From NCBI GenBank assembly GCA_048265185.1, contig JBLXBZ010000001.1:558001-622000 (forward strand): 64,000 nucleotides of DNA, in the 5' to 3' direction. Shown here piece after piece: positions 55,960 through 63,624 of the stretch. Source of the stretch: JBLXBZ01 sp048265185 (GTDB lineage: Bacteria; Pseudomonadota; Alphaproteobacteria; Rhizobiales; Stappiaceae). Position numbers and translations under genes: made by a program. The notes under the pieces were generated by a model that saw only the letters and a list, made by a program, of their open reading frames with translations, did not search any database and was not told the origin of the DNA. How positions within the stretch are numbered: position 1 is the stretch's first letter; every line of letters begins with the position of its first letter.

Positions 55960-56913
55960 ATGGCAGCTCATGGCGGAAAAAAAGTAATCATCGCAGCGCT
56001 CGTCGGAAATTCTTTAATTTCAGTGACAAAATTTGCGGCGGCTTTCTACACGGGATCTTCCGCGATGTTATCGGAAGGCATTCACTCTCTCGTCGACACC
56101 GGAAATCAAGGGCTTTTGCTCTACGGAATCAAGAAATCCAACCAACCCGCTGACGAAAAACACCCTTTCGGCTATGGGGTGGAGCTCTATTTCTGGGCGT
56201 TTGTGGTGGCTATTCTGATTTTCGCCGTCGGCGCGGGCGTATCCATTTATGAAGGCGTCGTGAAAATCAGCAACCCCCACCCAGTGGAGAACGCATATAT
56301 CGCTTATGGCGTTCTAACGTTAGCGATGATTTTTGAAGCTGGCGCATGGTGGATCGCCTTCAAAGAGTTCCGCGCGGTCAAAGGCGCGCGCACTTATTTT
56401 CAAGCCGTTCAAGAATCGAAAGACCCTACAGTATTCACCGTCCTGTTTGAAGACACCGCCGCCATGCTTGGCCTGATCGTCGCATTCGCCGGCTTGTTGG
56501 GCGCGCAATATCTGCAACTTCCCTGGCTTGACGGAGCCGCGTCAATCGCCATCGGCGTAATATTGGCGGCGACGGCGGCGTTGCTGGCCTATGAGACCAA
56601 AAGTCTTTTAGTCGGAGAATCTGCTGCGCCGGAGACGGTCGAAGCCATCACAAAAATCGTTGAAACAACTGAAACGGTTCACAAGCTCAACGAGATACGC
56701 ACGTTACACCGTGGCCCCAAAGACGTTCTATTGGCTTTATCCATTGATTTCCAAGACGATTTGATGGTTGGAAAAGTGGAAGAAACGATTTTTGAACTCG
56801 AAATCGAAATAAAAAAGAAGTTTCCACTCGTGCGACGCGTCTTCATTGAGGTTCAGGCGTCGCACCATCATGAAGAAATGTTGCGCCGGGAAATTTCTCA
56901 GGAAGGAAAATAA
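55960..56913 (+). CDS. Cation diffusion facilitator family transporter
   Basis: Proton-driven exporter of divalent metals, 317 residues, six helices and a cytoplasmic C-terminal domain. Helix 2 holds the metal motif HSLVD (residues about 42-46) and helix 5 the pair in 'VLFEDTAAMLGLIVA', where ED replaces the more usual HxxxD; this variant site makes the ion (zinc, iron, manganese) uncertain. It ends 'QASHHHEEMLRRE'. The ATG at 55960 is the first start; its ribosome site is weak. Confidence 0.9.
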   Translation: MAAHGGKKVIIAALVGNSLISVTKFAAAFYTGSSAMLSEGIHSLVDTGNQGLLLYGIKKSNQPADEKHPFGYGVELYFWAFVVAILIFAVGAGVSIYEGVVKISNPHPVENAYIAYGVLTLAMIFEAGAWWIAFKEFRAVKGARTYFQAVQESKDPTVFTVLFEDTAAMLGLIVAFAGLLGAQYLQLPWLDGAASIAIGVILAATAALLAYETKSLLVGESAAPETVEAITKIVETTETVHKLNEIRTLHRGPKDVLLALSIDFQDDLMVGKVEETIFELEIEIKKKFPLVRRVFIEVQASHHHEEMLRREISQEGK

Positions 56914-56959
56914 CGACGCGCCCCTCTTCAACGGCGCTGAGAAAATAAAAGACAAAATA

Positions 56960-56998
56960 TAAGTCGTGACGGCGCCAAACATACGCCGTCACGACTTA
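56960..56998. terminator. Inverted repeat between the CDF gene and ssb, likely bidirectional terminator
   Basis: A perfect 15-bp stem (56960-56974 with 56984-56998; core AAGTCGTGACGGCG) and a 9-base loop lie between the two converging genes. T-rich tracts follow on both sides but are broken, so termination is probable rather than certain. Confidence 0.8.
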
Positions 56999-57029
56999 GA
57001 ATTATTTTCATCAAAAACAAAAATGTCGA

Positions 57030-57572
57030 TTAGAATGGAATTTCGTCGTCCATTCCGCCGCCAAATCCACCGCCTGGCTGACCACCTCCGGATTGGCCTC
57101 CGCCGGACTGGCCTCCGCCATATCCACCGCCGCCACCAAATCCGCCGCCGCCATATCCACCGCCGGAAGACCCGCCATAATCGCCGTCGGACCCGCCGCC
57201 CGATTGACCGCCGCCTTCACCGCGTCCATCCAGCATGGTCAACGTCGAGTTGAATCCCTGAAGAACAATCTCGGTTGAATAGCGATCCGCGCCGCTTTGG
57301 TCCTGCCATTTACGCGTTTGCAATTGGCCTTCGATATAAACCTTGGAGCCTTTGCGCAGATAATTTTCAGCAACCTTGGCAAGTCCCTCGCTAAAGATCA
57401 CCACGCGGTGCCATTCGGTGCGCTCCCGGCGTTCCCCAGTGTTCCGATCTTTCCAGTTTTCCGAGGTTGCGATCCGCAGATTAACCACCGGGCGACCATC
57501 CGACATACGACGAACTTCCGGGTCCGCTCCCAGATTTCCAACAAGAATGACTTTATTGACGCTGCCCGCCAT
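57030..57572 (-). CDS. ssb: Single-stranded DNA-binding protein
   Basis: OB-fold protein, 180 residues: 'NKVILVGNLGADPEVRRMSD' and 'ERRERTEWHRVVIFSEGLAK' in the binding domain (1-110), a Gly/Gln-rich linker (about 115-170), and the acidic tip MDDEIPF that binds partner proteins. The ATG is at 57570-57572. Divergent from uvrA, with a LexA-type box in the shared region. Confidence 0.97.
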   Translation of the reverse strand: MAGSVNKVILVGNLGADPEVRRMSDGRPVVNLRIATSENWKDRNTGERRERTEWHRVVIFSEGLAKVAENYLRKGSKVYIEGQLQTRKWQDQSGADRYSTEIVLQGFNSTLTMLDGRGEGGGQSGGGSDGDYGGSSGGGYGGGGFGGGGGYGGGQSGGGQSGGGQPGGGFGGGMDDEIPF

Positions 57573-58012
57573 GCGTTAAACTCCCGATCTGAACATATAG
57601 GATGCCTAGCCTCGCCCACCGCTATCGGCAACCTCAAATTTATAACAGGGCGCCTTTCTTTTCGCATCGGGCCTCAACGCCAAGTTTTCCACAAGCCGGA
57701 GGCCATGGCCTCACCGCCCGCCAATTCGCCAATAGCCTATGCGCAAAGAGAGCCAATCCTTACACAGCAAACCATAGCGCGCATAAGTTACGCAAATCAA
57801 GGATGTCGTTCATATTTTGTTCTTGCAAAAAGACTCACATCAAAAAACAATTGTGCTAACAGGCTGTGATTCTGAACCCAACCGTTCAGGAACCACTCGG
57901 AATGGCGCATGCAGCGCCCTATCTAAGTAACTTCGCTTCTCATTCAACGATCTCGACTATCGACGTTGCGCGTGCGTCCCAAGCTTCTTAATTAACAAGG
58001 ATTTAAGACCTG
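57573..58012. other. Divergent promoter region ssb / uvrA
   Basis: 440 bp with no convincing gene. It carries the GTTC-N7-GTTC box listed separately and must hold the promoters of both genes. Confidence 0.6.
57808..57822. promoter_or_regulatory. LexA (SOS) box GTTC-N7-GTTC
   Basis: GTTCATATTTTGTTC is an exact match to the alphaproteobacterial LexA operator, a direct repeat of GTTC with a 7-base spacer, here AT-rich as is usual. It lies about 190 bp before uvrA and 235 bp before ssb, genes that are under LexA control in many alphaproteobacteria. Which of the two it governs cannot be told from position. Confidence 0.82.
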
Positions 58013-60940
58013 ATGCCCAACTCCTCCAGATCAACGGCGCCTGCGAATTCAAAAAAAATCGTTATCCGCGGCGCGCGCGAGCACAATCTCAAGGGCGTAG
58101 ACCTGGATTTGCCACGCGACCAATTGATCGTAATGACGGGGCTTTCCGGCTCAGGAAAATCTTCTCTCGCATTTGACACGATTTACGCCGAAGGCCAACG
58201 TCGCTACGTCGAAAGCCTCTCCGCCTATGCGCGCCAGTTTCTGGAGATGATGCAAAAACCAGATGTAGATCAAATCGACGGTCTGTCGCCCGCCATCTCC
58301 ATCGAACAGAAAACCACTTCGAAAAACCCGCGCTCGACGGTGGGCACCGTCACAGAAATCTATGACTACATGCGGCTTTTATTCGCACGCGCCGGCGTTC
58401 CCTATTCACCCGCCACGGGTCTGCCGATCGAGAGCCAGACCGTCAGCCAGATGGTCGACCGAGTTATGGAGCTGCCGGAGAAAACGCGGCTGTATCTTCT
58501 TGCTCCAATTGTACGAGGGCGCAAAGGCGAATACCGCAAAGAGCTGGCGGATCTCATGAAAAAAGGTTTTCAGCGCGTCAAGATCGACGGCGCCTTTCAT
58601 GAAATCAGCGACGCGCCGAAACTCAACAAAAAGTTCAAACACGACATTGACGTGGTGGTGGATCGAATTGTCGTCAATGACGACATCGCCAACCGGCTGG
58701 CGGATTCCCTTGAAACGGCGCTAAAACTCGCCGACGGAATCGCAATCGCCGAATACGCCGATGAAAAAGACGGCGACGGCGCCCCAAAGCGCCTGATTTT
58801 CTCTGAAAAGTTCGCCTGCCCCGTATCGGGATTCACCATTTCGGAAATTGAACCGCGCCTGTTTTCGTTCAACAACCCCTTTGGGGCGTGCCCTTCCTGT
58901 GACGGATTGGGCACGACGCTAGCGTTTGAAGCCGAGCTCGTCGTGCCGGACCCTGATCTTTCCCTGCGAGACGGCGCCGTCGCGCCTTGGGCGAAAACCG
59001 GATCAACCTCTCCATATTACGCGCAAACCCTTGAGGCTATTTCTCGCCACTTTCAGGTGTCCATGGCGACGCCCTGGCGCGATTTACCGGAAGACGTTCA
59101 TCACGCCATCCTTTTTGGCACCGGCAAGGAAGCCGTCGATTTCACCTATGACGACGGCTCGCGCAATTATCGGGCGAATAAGCCGTTTGAAGGCGTGATC
59201 CGCAATATTGAGCGGCGGTGGCGCGAAACGGAATCGCAATGGGTGCGTGAAGAGCTAACCCGGTTCCAGTCACAGCGTCCTTGCCCAGCTTGCGAGGGCT
59301 ACCGCTTAAAACCGGAAGCTCGCGCCGTAAAAATCGCCGGGCGCCATATTGGGGAAATCACCGAGCTATCTATAAAAAACGCGGCCCAATGGTTTGACGC
59401 CCTCCCAGAAAAACTCAACCAGAAACAGCTTGAGATCGCCACTCGTATTTTGAAAGAAATCCGCGATAGATTGAAGTTCTTGAACGATGTCGGCCTGGAA
59501 TATCTGGCTCTTTCGCGCGCTTCGGGAACTCTTTCAGGCGGAGAGAGCCAGCGTATTCGCCTCGCCTCTCAAATCGGCTCAGGCCTGACGGGGGTTTTAT
59601 ACGTATTAGACGAACCGTCCATTGGCTTGCATCAGCGCGATAATGAACGGCTGCTGGTGACGCTGAAACATTTGCGCGATCTTGGCAATACGGTCATTGT
59701 CGTGGAGCATGACGAAGACGCGGTTCTCAGCGCCGATTATGTGGTGGACGTGGGGCCGGGCGCAGGCGTCCATGGAGGCGAAATCGTCGCCAAGGGAGCG
59801 CCCGCCGATATTCTGGCGAATCCAAACTCCCTGACCGGCCAATATCTGTCCGGCGCCAAAAGCGTCGCGATTCCAAAAGAACGTCGAAAACCAAACCCGG
59901 ACAGAACGGTTCACGTGGTTGGCGCGCGCGGCAACAATCTTAAAAACGCATCGGCGGAAATTCCTCTTGGTCTATTCACCTGCATCACCGGCGTCTCTGG
60001 CGGGGGCAAATCCACCTTCCTGATCGACACGCTCTTCAAGGCCGCCGCGCGTAAGCTGAACGGCGCGCGCGACAATCCAGCGCCCCACGAACGAATTGAC
60101 GGGCTAGAGCATCTCGACAAGGTAATCGACATTGACCAGTCCCCTATCGGGCGCACGCCGCGTTCCAACCCGGCCACCTACACGGGCGCCTTCACGCCAA
60201 TACGGGAATGGTTCGCAGGTCTGCCCGAATCCAAGGCCCGTGGATACGCCCCCGGTCGGTTCTCCTTTAACGTCAAGGGCGGGCGCTGCGAAGCCTGTCA
60301 AGGCGACGGCGTCATCAAGATTGAAATGCACTTTCTGCCGGACGTTTACGTCACATGCGACGTCTGTAAAGGCAAGCGCTACAATCGCGAGACCTTGGAG
60401 GTGATCTTCAAGGGGAAATCCATCGCGGACGTTTTGGATATGACTGTGGAGGAAGCGGCGGTTTTCTTCCAAGCCGTTCCCTCCGTTCGCGACAAGATGG
60501 AGACGCTCGCCCGGGTCGGTCTAGGGTACATCAAGGTCGGGCAACAGGCCACCACGCTATCTGGCGGCGAAGCGCAGCGCGTCAAACTGGCGAAGGAGCT
60601 TGCGCGCCGCTCCACCGGGCGCACGCTTTACATTCTCGACGAGCCGACGACCGGCCTGCATTTTCATGATGTGGCGAAACTTCTGGAAGTCCTGCATGAG
60701 CTGGTGGACCAAGGCAACACGGTTCTGGTTATCGAACACAATCTCGAAGTCATAAAAACAGCGGACTGGATCGTTGATCTTGGCCCCGAAGGGGGAGATG
60801 GCGGCGGGTTGATCGTCGCAGAAGGAACGCCGGAAAAGATCGCCGCCTCGAAGGAAAGCCACACGGGCCGCTTCTTGCGTGAGTTGCTGGAAAGACGACC
60901 AATCGCACCGCATAAAAATATAGACGCGGATAATTCGTAA
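58013..60940 (+). CDS. uvrA: Excinuclease ABC subunit A
   Basis: Damage-recognition ATPase of nucleotide excision repair, 975 residues. Two ABC modules: Walker A GLSGSGKSSL (about 43-52) and GVSGGGKST, signatures LSGGESQRI and LSGGEAQRV; zinc modules 'CPVSGF...CPSCDGLG' and 'CEACQGDG...CDVCKGKRY', and 'ARGYAPGRFSFNVKGGRCEA'. ATG at 58013 with AAGGA 11 bases upstream. The LexA box upstream suggests SOS induction. Confidence 0.97.
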   Translation: MPNSSRSTAPANSKKIVIRGAREHNLKGVDLDLPRDQLIVMTGLSGSGKSSLAFDTIYAEGQRRYVESLSAYARQFLEMMQKPDVDQIDGLSPAISIEQKTTSKNPRSTVGTVTEIYDYMRLLFARAGVPYSPATGLPIESQTVSQMVDRVMELPEKTRLYLLAPIVRGRKGEYRKELADLMKKGFQRVKIDGAFHEISDAPKLNKKFKHDIDVVVDRIVVNDDIANRLADSLETALKLADGIAIAEYADEKDGDGAPKRLIFSEKFACPVSGFTISEIEPRLFSFNNPFGACPSCDGLGTTLAFEAELVVPDPDLSLRDGAVAPWAKTGSTSPYYAQTLEAISRHFQVSMATPWRDLPEDVHHAILFGTGKEAVDFTYDDGSRNYRANKPFEGVIRNIERRWRETESQWVREELTRFQSQRPCPACEGYRLKPEARAVKIAGRHIGEITELSIKNAAQWFDALPEKLNQKQLEIATRILKEIRDRLKFLNDVGLEYLALSRASGTLSGGESQRIRLASQIGSGLTGVLYVLDEPSIGLHQRDNERLLVTLKHLRDLGNTVIVVEHDEDAVLSADYVVDVGPGAGVHGGEIVAKGAPADILANPNSLTGQYLSGAKSVAIPKERRKPNPDRTVHVVGARGNNLKNASAEIPLGLFTCITGVSGGGKSTFLIDTLFKAAARKLNGARDNPAPHERIDGLEHLDKVIDIDQSPIGRTPRSNPATYTGAFTPIREWFAGLPESKARGYAPGRFSFNVKGGRCEACQGDGVIKIEMHFLPDVYVTCDVCKGKRYNRETLEVIFKGKSIADVLDMTVEEAAVFFQAVPSVRDKMETLARVGLGYIKVGQQATTLSGGEAQRVKLAKELARRSTGRTLYILDEPTTGLHFHDVAKLLEVLHELVDQGNTVLVIEHNLEVIKTADWIVDLGPEGGDGGGLIVAEGTPEKIAASKESHTGRFLRELLERRPIAPHKNIDADNS

Positions 60941-60983
60941 AAGAGACATGCTCAGGAAAAAGCTAAAACCCGTGATTTTTTTT

Positions 60984-61018
60984 GCATTGCACAACGCGCA
61001 GGGCTGTCATGCGCTTTT
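60984..61018 (+). repeat. Duplicated upstream element, copy A
   Basis: 35 bases that match 27 of 35 positions at 61593-61627. It includes TGC-ACAACGC-GCA (T-N11-A, the form of a LysR-type regulator site) and CTGTCATGCG. It precedes the first CCTCCTCCC hairpin array by about 120 bp. Conservation of the palindrome arms while the spacer varies suggests a protein-binding site. Confidence 0.65.
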
Positions 61019-61139
61019 TGCACTTTAATTCGAAAAGCGAATTTAATATACCTTTGATCAAGAGATGACGCGGCGGCGAGACAACAAGTCCAGCGCAACG
61101 TCAGACGAAATTCAGCGACTTAGCTGAAACATAATCGCG

Positions 61140-61259
61140 TTCCAAGGGGTGTACCTCCTCCCACGCCCCTGAACGTGCACCGGCAAGGCATCCTCCTCCC
61201 AGCCTTGTTCGGATAATGCGATGCCCGCCAGTACCTCCTCCCACTGGCGGGCATTCGCA
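61140..61259 (+). ncRNA. Array of three CCTCCTCCC-loop hairpins (CcsR/cuckoo-like small RNAs)
   Basis: Three consecutive stem-loops expose the same motif. Hairpin 1: AGGGGTGT / ACGCCCCT (61145-61170), loop ACCTCCTCCC, extended by CGTTC/GAACG. Hairpin 2: CAAGGC / GCCTTG (61184-61207), loop ATCCTCCTCCCA. Hairpin 3: ATGCCCGCCAGT / ACTGGCGGGCAT (61221-61254), loop ACCTCCTCCC, extended by TGCG/CGCA. Stems differ while loops are constant, so the loop is the functional part; it is complementary to Shine-Dalgarno-like GGGAGGAGG. This is the hallmark of the CcsR ('conserved CCUCCUCCC motif stress-induced RNA') / cuckoo family described beside DUF1127 genes. Strand is inferred from the motif. Ends are approximate. 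Confidence 0.8.
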
Positions 61260-61592
61260 TATTTACTCCTCCAAAAACAAGATGATCTGTCGCCTAACCC
61301 ACTTCATACATTTGAATCCATTAGCATTTTTTTATCACGCATAGAAATGCGATTTCACCGCCCTTCGTAATTTACGTCATAAAACAAATACTCATTTTCA
61401 AACAAGCTCATGGACTCGCCACGATTCCATCCGGAAAAAGCGTAAGAATAAAAAGCAAACGCCGGAGTCCTTCGGCAGATTTTCAACCTCGCTTGTGAGA
61501 GCGTGACAGCTCGCATGAATGACGCGTTTTTCTGTTCGGCGCGTTTTCGCCTTGAAAAACTCCCCTGCCAATTCTTTATGCAAATTAATGCT
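61260..61592. other. Gap between hairpin array and DUF1127 promoter element, no gene seen
   Basis: About 330 bp, AT-rich. A small hairpin CGCAT-AGAA-ATGCG lies at 61338-61351. An 18-codon frame on minus (61355-61411 region) has no good ribosome site. CTTGAAA at 61551-61557 with a T-rich hexamer about 15 bases later could be a heat-shock-type promoter, weakly. Confidence 0.4.
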
Positions 61593-61627
61593 GCTTTGCA
61601 CAAAAAGCAGACCTGTCATGCGATTTC
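61593..61627 (+). repeat. Duplicated upstream element, copy B
   Basis: Matches copy A (60984-61018) at 27 of 35 bases, with TGC-ACAAAAA-GCA and CTGTCATGCG kept. It lies 107 bp before the DUF1127 start, so the hairpin RNA and the DUF1127 gene probably share a regulator. Confidence 0.65.
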
Positions 61628-61733
61628 TCCTCTCCCTAAAAGAAAAATTGCAGCTTATATAGTCAGCAACGGCGAGATGATGCACCGCACAATCGCCACC
61701 AAGTTTCTAAATATCTTACATATGAGGCATATC

Positions 61734-61883
61734 ATGCTCGACACAGTCGTACGCAAATACCGCAACTGGAAAAACTACCGCCGCACTTATGACGAATTGT
61801 CACGTCTATCAAACCGTGAGCTTAGCGATCTTGGCATTGGCCGCGCAGACATTGAGTTCATCTCGCGTCAAACTTCAAATTGA
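61734..61883 (+). CDS. DUF1127 family small protein
   Basis: 49 residues, Arg/Lys-rich, beginning MLDTVVRKYRNWKNYRRTYD and ending 'IEFISRQTSN'. The DUF1127 core 'ELSRLSNRELSDLGIGRADI' fills the second half. Family members are small, often stress-induced, and in Rhodobacter and Agrobacterium some bind RNA or affect sRNA processing; that role is not shown here. The ATG at 61734 has GAGG six bases upstream and gives the usual short length; the frame stays open upstream to 61503 but that part is not family-like. It is followed at once by a hairpin and then a terminator, and is flanked on both sides by CCTCC-loop hairpins. Confidence 0.92.
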   Translation: MLDTVVRKYRNWKNYRRTYDELSRLSNRELSDLGIGRADIEFISRQTSN

Positions 61884-61884
61884 T

Positions 61885-61903
61885 CCCTCCTCAAAGAGGT
61901 GGG
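61885..61903 (+). other. CCTCCTC hairpin directly after the DUF1127 stop
   Basis: CCCTCCTC (61885-61892), loop AAA, GAGGTGGG (61896-61903), seven of eight positions paired (one T-T mismatch). The CCTCCTC motif is here sequestered in the stem rather than shown in the loop. It starts one base after the stop codon. Confidence 0.6.
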
Positions 61904-61921
61904 TACTTAGAAGTTTCAGAT

Positions 61922-61962
61922 CAAAGCGCCTATCGGTTAATCCGGCAGGCGCTTTTTTTTGG
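61922..61962 (+). terminator. Rho-independent terminator after DUF1127
   Basis: AAAGCGCCT (61923-61931) pairs with AGGCGCTTT (61947-61955), enclosing a smaller CGG/CCG hairpin, and runs into eight T. Confidence 0.9.
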
Positions 61963-62156
61963 GGCCAGCGCCCCGTCATTGCGTTCAAGGGCATCACGCC
62001 GCTTTCAAATAGATATTTTATGACGCCAATTCAGAGACTTATAACCATTAATCAACGTAAGCTCTGGACGAAAGCGGGTTTCATTCCCATATAATAAAAC
62101 TATGGGCGCCGCTCTTGGCATGTGGAAATAAGTTTGCATGCGAGTGAAGCCGCCTT

Positions 62157-62230
62157 GCCGTGGTGATCCACCTCCCAGGATCACCCTTACACAGCGCCTG
62201 CCAGGCCCTCCCCCTGGCGGGCGTTGGCGT
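62157..62230 (+). ncRNA. Second hairpin cluster with CCTCCC / CCCTCCC loops
   Basis: Two hairpins: GGTGATCC / GGATCACC (62162-62185) with loop ACCTCCCA, and CGCCTGCCAGG / CCTGGCGGGCG (62195-62223) with loop CCCTCCC. The last hairpin and its tail (CTGGCGGGCGTTGGCGTATTTA) closely match the end of the first array (CTGGCGGGCATTCGCATATTTA), so the two clusters are related by duplication. The loops keep only a shortened motif. Whether it has its own promoter or comes from read-through past 61962 is unclear. Confidence 0.6.
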
Positions 62231-62311
62231 ATTTAACAGCAGCTATAATTCAACATGACTGAGAAACGGACGGAGATGAGCAGCGCGCGGGAAGCGGGCC
62301 ACAGATCATGT

Positions 62312-63160
62312 CTAATTCTTTTGCGGCAAAACCGCGCGCAGCGCCTTAGCCGGAACAAGTGATCGCACAATAGAGACGCCCGCCAAAGCTACAGCGACGC
62401 CCCCAACCCACCAGCATGGTCGAATAGAATAGCGGAAATCAAAATTAGCCCAAAAAACCCGCTCCGGCTGAATGCCGCTCATCAACGCAAACCAACCTGT
62501 CTCAACAGCCATGGTCAATGCGGTGGCGAGCACCGCCGCCCCCACCAACCACAATGGGGTGAATGGAATTTTACGCTGCTGCATCAACCTATAAAGCATC
62601 GAAAGCATGAATAACCCGGCGACAAGAGTCGCCTGCGTCACGTCCACTTTCGACTGAAGAAAATAATGAATAATCACCAATAGGGCGATTCCATAGGTCA
62701 ATTTGTGAAGCTTACGCCAATTCGCGCCCATCTTTCGAATGGCGTGATCCGTGGAGGTCGCCCCAAGAGCGCACATGCCCAACAGAGCCAGAAAACCAAT
62801 CGTCAAATAAATACGAAGCGCAATTTCACGTCCAACTTCAATCAAATCATATCGTTGATCGACAACGTAAAAACCAAGATGAAATAGCCCATAGCATAAA
62901 GCCGCTAGGCCAAGCATTCGCCGAACGCCAATCAATTTCGACCAATCGCCAATACGGCGCAGCGGAGTGACCGCCAGAGAAAGCAACAAAAATCTGATCG
63001 CCCAATCGCCTGTGTCATGAATGGCGTGGGTCACGGGCTTGGCTCCAGCGGAGCCCGCCCACAACGAATAAGCCAACACGACGCCAGGCGTTAGGATGAG
63101 TAAAAACGTGATGAATTTCAGAAGAGAAAACCGGCCAGCTCTATCTGTCCATGGCGTCAT
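62312..63160 (-). CDS. msrQ: Haem-binding membrane subunit MsrQ
   Basis: YedZ/MsrQ, the b-type cytochrome that passes electrons to the periplasmic methionine sulfoxide reductase MsrP. 282 residues, six helices, with haem-ligand histidines expected in 'YGLFHLGFYVVDQRYD', 'WRKLHKLTYGIALLVIIHYFL'. The ATG at 63158-63160 follows GGAGGAG six bases upstream, better than a GTG nine codons earlier. No msrP lies beside it; the neighbours are minE and the hairpin RNAs. Confidence 0.9.
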   Translation of the reverse strand: MTPWTDRAGRFSLLKFITFLLILTPGVVLAYSLWAGSAGAKPVTHAIHDTGDWAIRFLLLSLAVTPLRRIGDWSKLIGVRRMLGLAALCYGLFHLGFYVVDQRYDLIEVGREIALRIYLTIGFLALLGMCALGATSTDHAIRKMGANWRKLHKLTYGIALLVIIHYFLQSKVDVTQATLVAGLFMLSMLYRLMQQRKIPFTPLWLVGAAVLATALTMAVETGWFALMSGIQPERVFWANFDFRYSIRPCWWVGGVAVALAGVSIVRSLVPAKALRAVLPQKN

Positions 63161-63354
63161 CTTGAACTCCTCCCACATGGAACGCACGCCACGCCGGCTC
63201 TGATATCAAAACGGCGACTGTTCAACTTTATAGGACGAGATTGCAAAACTGGAATTCAACACCGCTCACATCCGCGCGAGCGCCTCGCGCCATCCCTCCC
63301 CTAATCTCGCCACTGGGAACGGCGAACAAGGGGATGGTCGGCGCATGGCAGATT

Positions 63355-63624
63355 TTAACGCGAGTTTTGAGCTGGCTGCGTGGAGATCTCGATGTCAATC
63401 CCGAGCAACGTCGTCTCCCCCTCGCGATCCATTTCAACCTTGACCATTTCAGGGTCAATCTCCACGTGCTTGCGCACGACTTCGAGGATATCTTCGCGTA
63501 ACTTCGCTATAAGCATCGCGTTACCGCTATCCACTCCCCGTTCATGGGACAGCAAGATTTTCAAGCGATCTTTAGCCACTGACGCCGAAGAAGATTTACG
63601 CGAGAGAAAGCCAAACAGGTTCAT
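63355..63624 (-). CDS. minE: Cell division topological specificity factor MinE
   Basis: Drives MinD oscillation by stimulating its ATPase. 89 residues: amphipathic N-terminus 'MNLFGFLSRKSSS', MinD-contact helix 'AKDRLKILLSHERG', and the C-terminal dimer domain with 'IDPEMVKVEMDREGETTLLG'. The ATG overlaps the minD stop (ATGA, 63621-63624). Confidence 0.96.
   Translation of the reverse strand: MNLFGFLSRKSSSASVAKDRLKILLSHERGVDSGNAMLIAKLREDILEVVRKHVEIDPEMVKVEMDREGETTLLGIDIEISTQPAQNSR

Noticed and set aside
57030..57260. Short tandem repeat (GCCGCC/TCCACC-rich)
   Set aside because: It encodes the Gly-rich linker of SSB.
61355..61603. 82-codon frame on minus near the DUF1127 gene, with an internal 18-codon frame MSLFENEYLFYDVNYEGR
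   Set aside because: Weak ribosome site and no helix or motif to support it; it also overlaps the DUF1127 upstream region.
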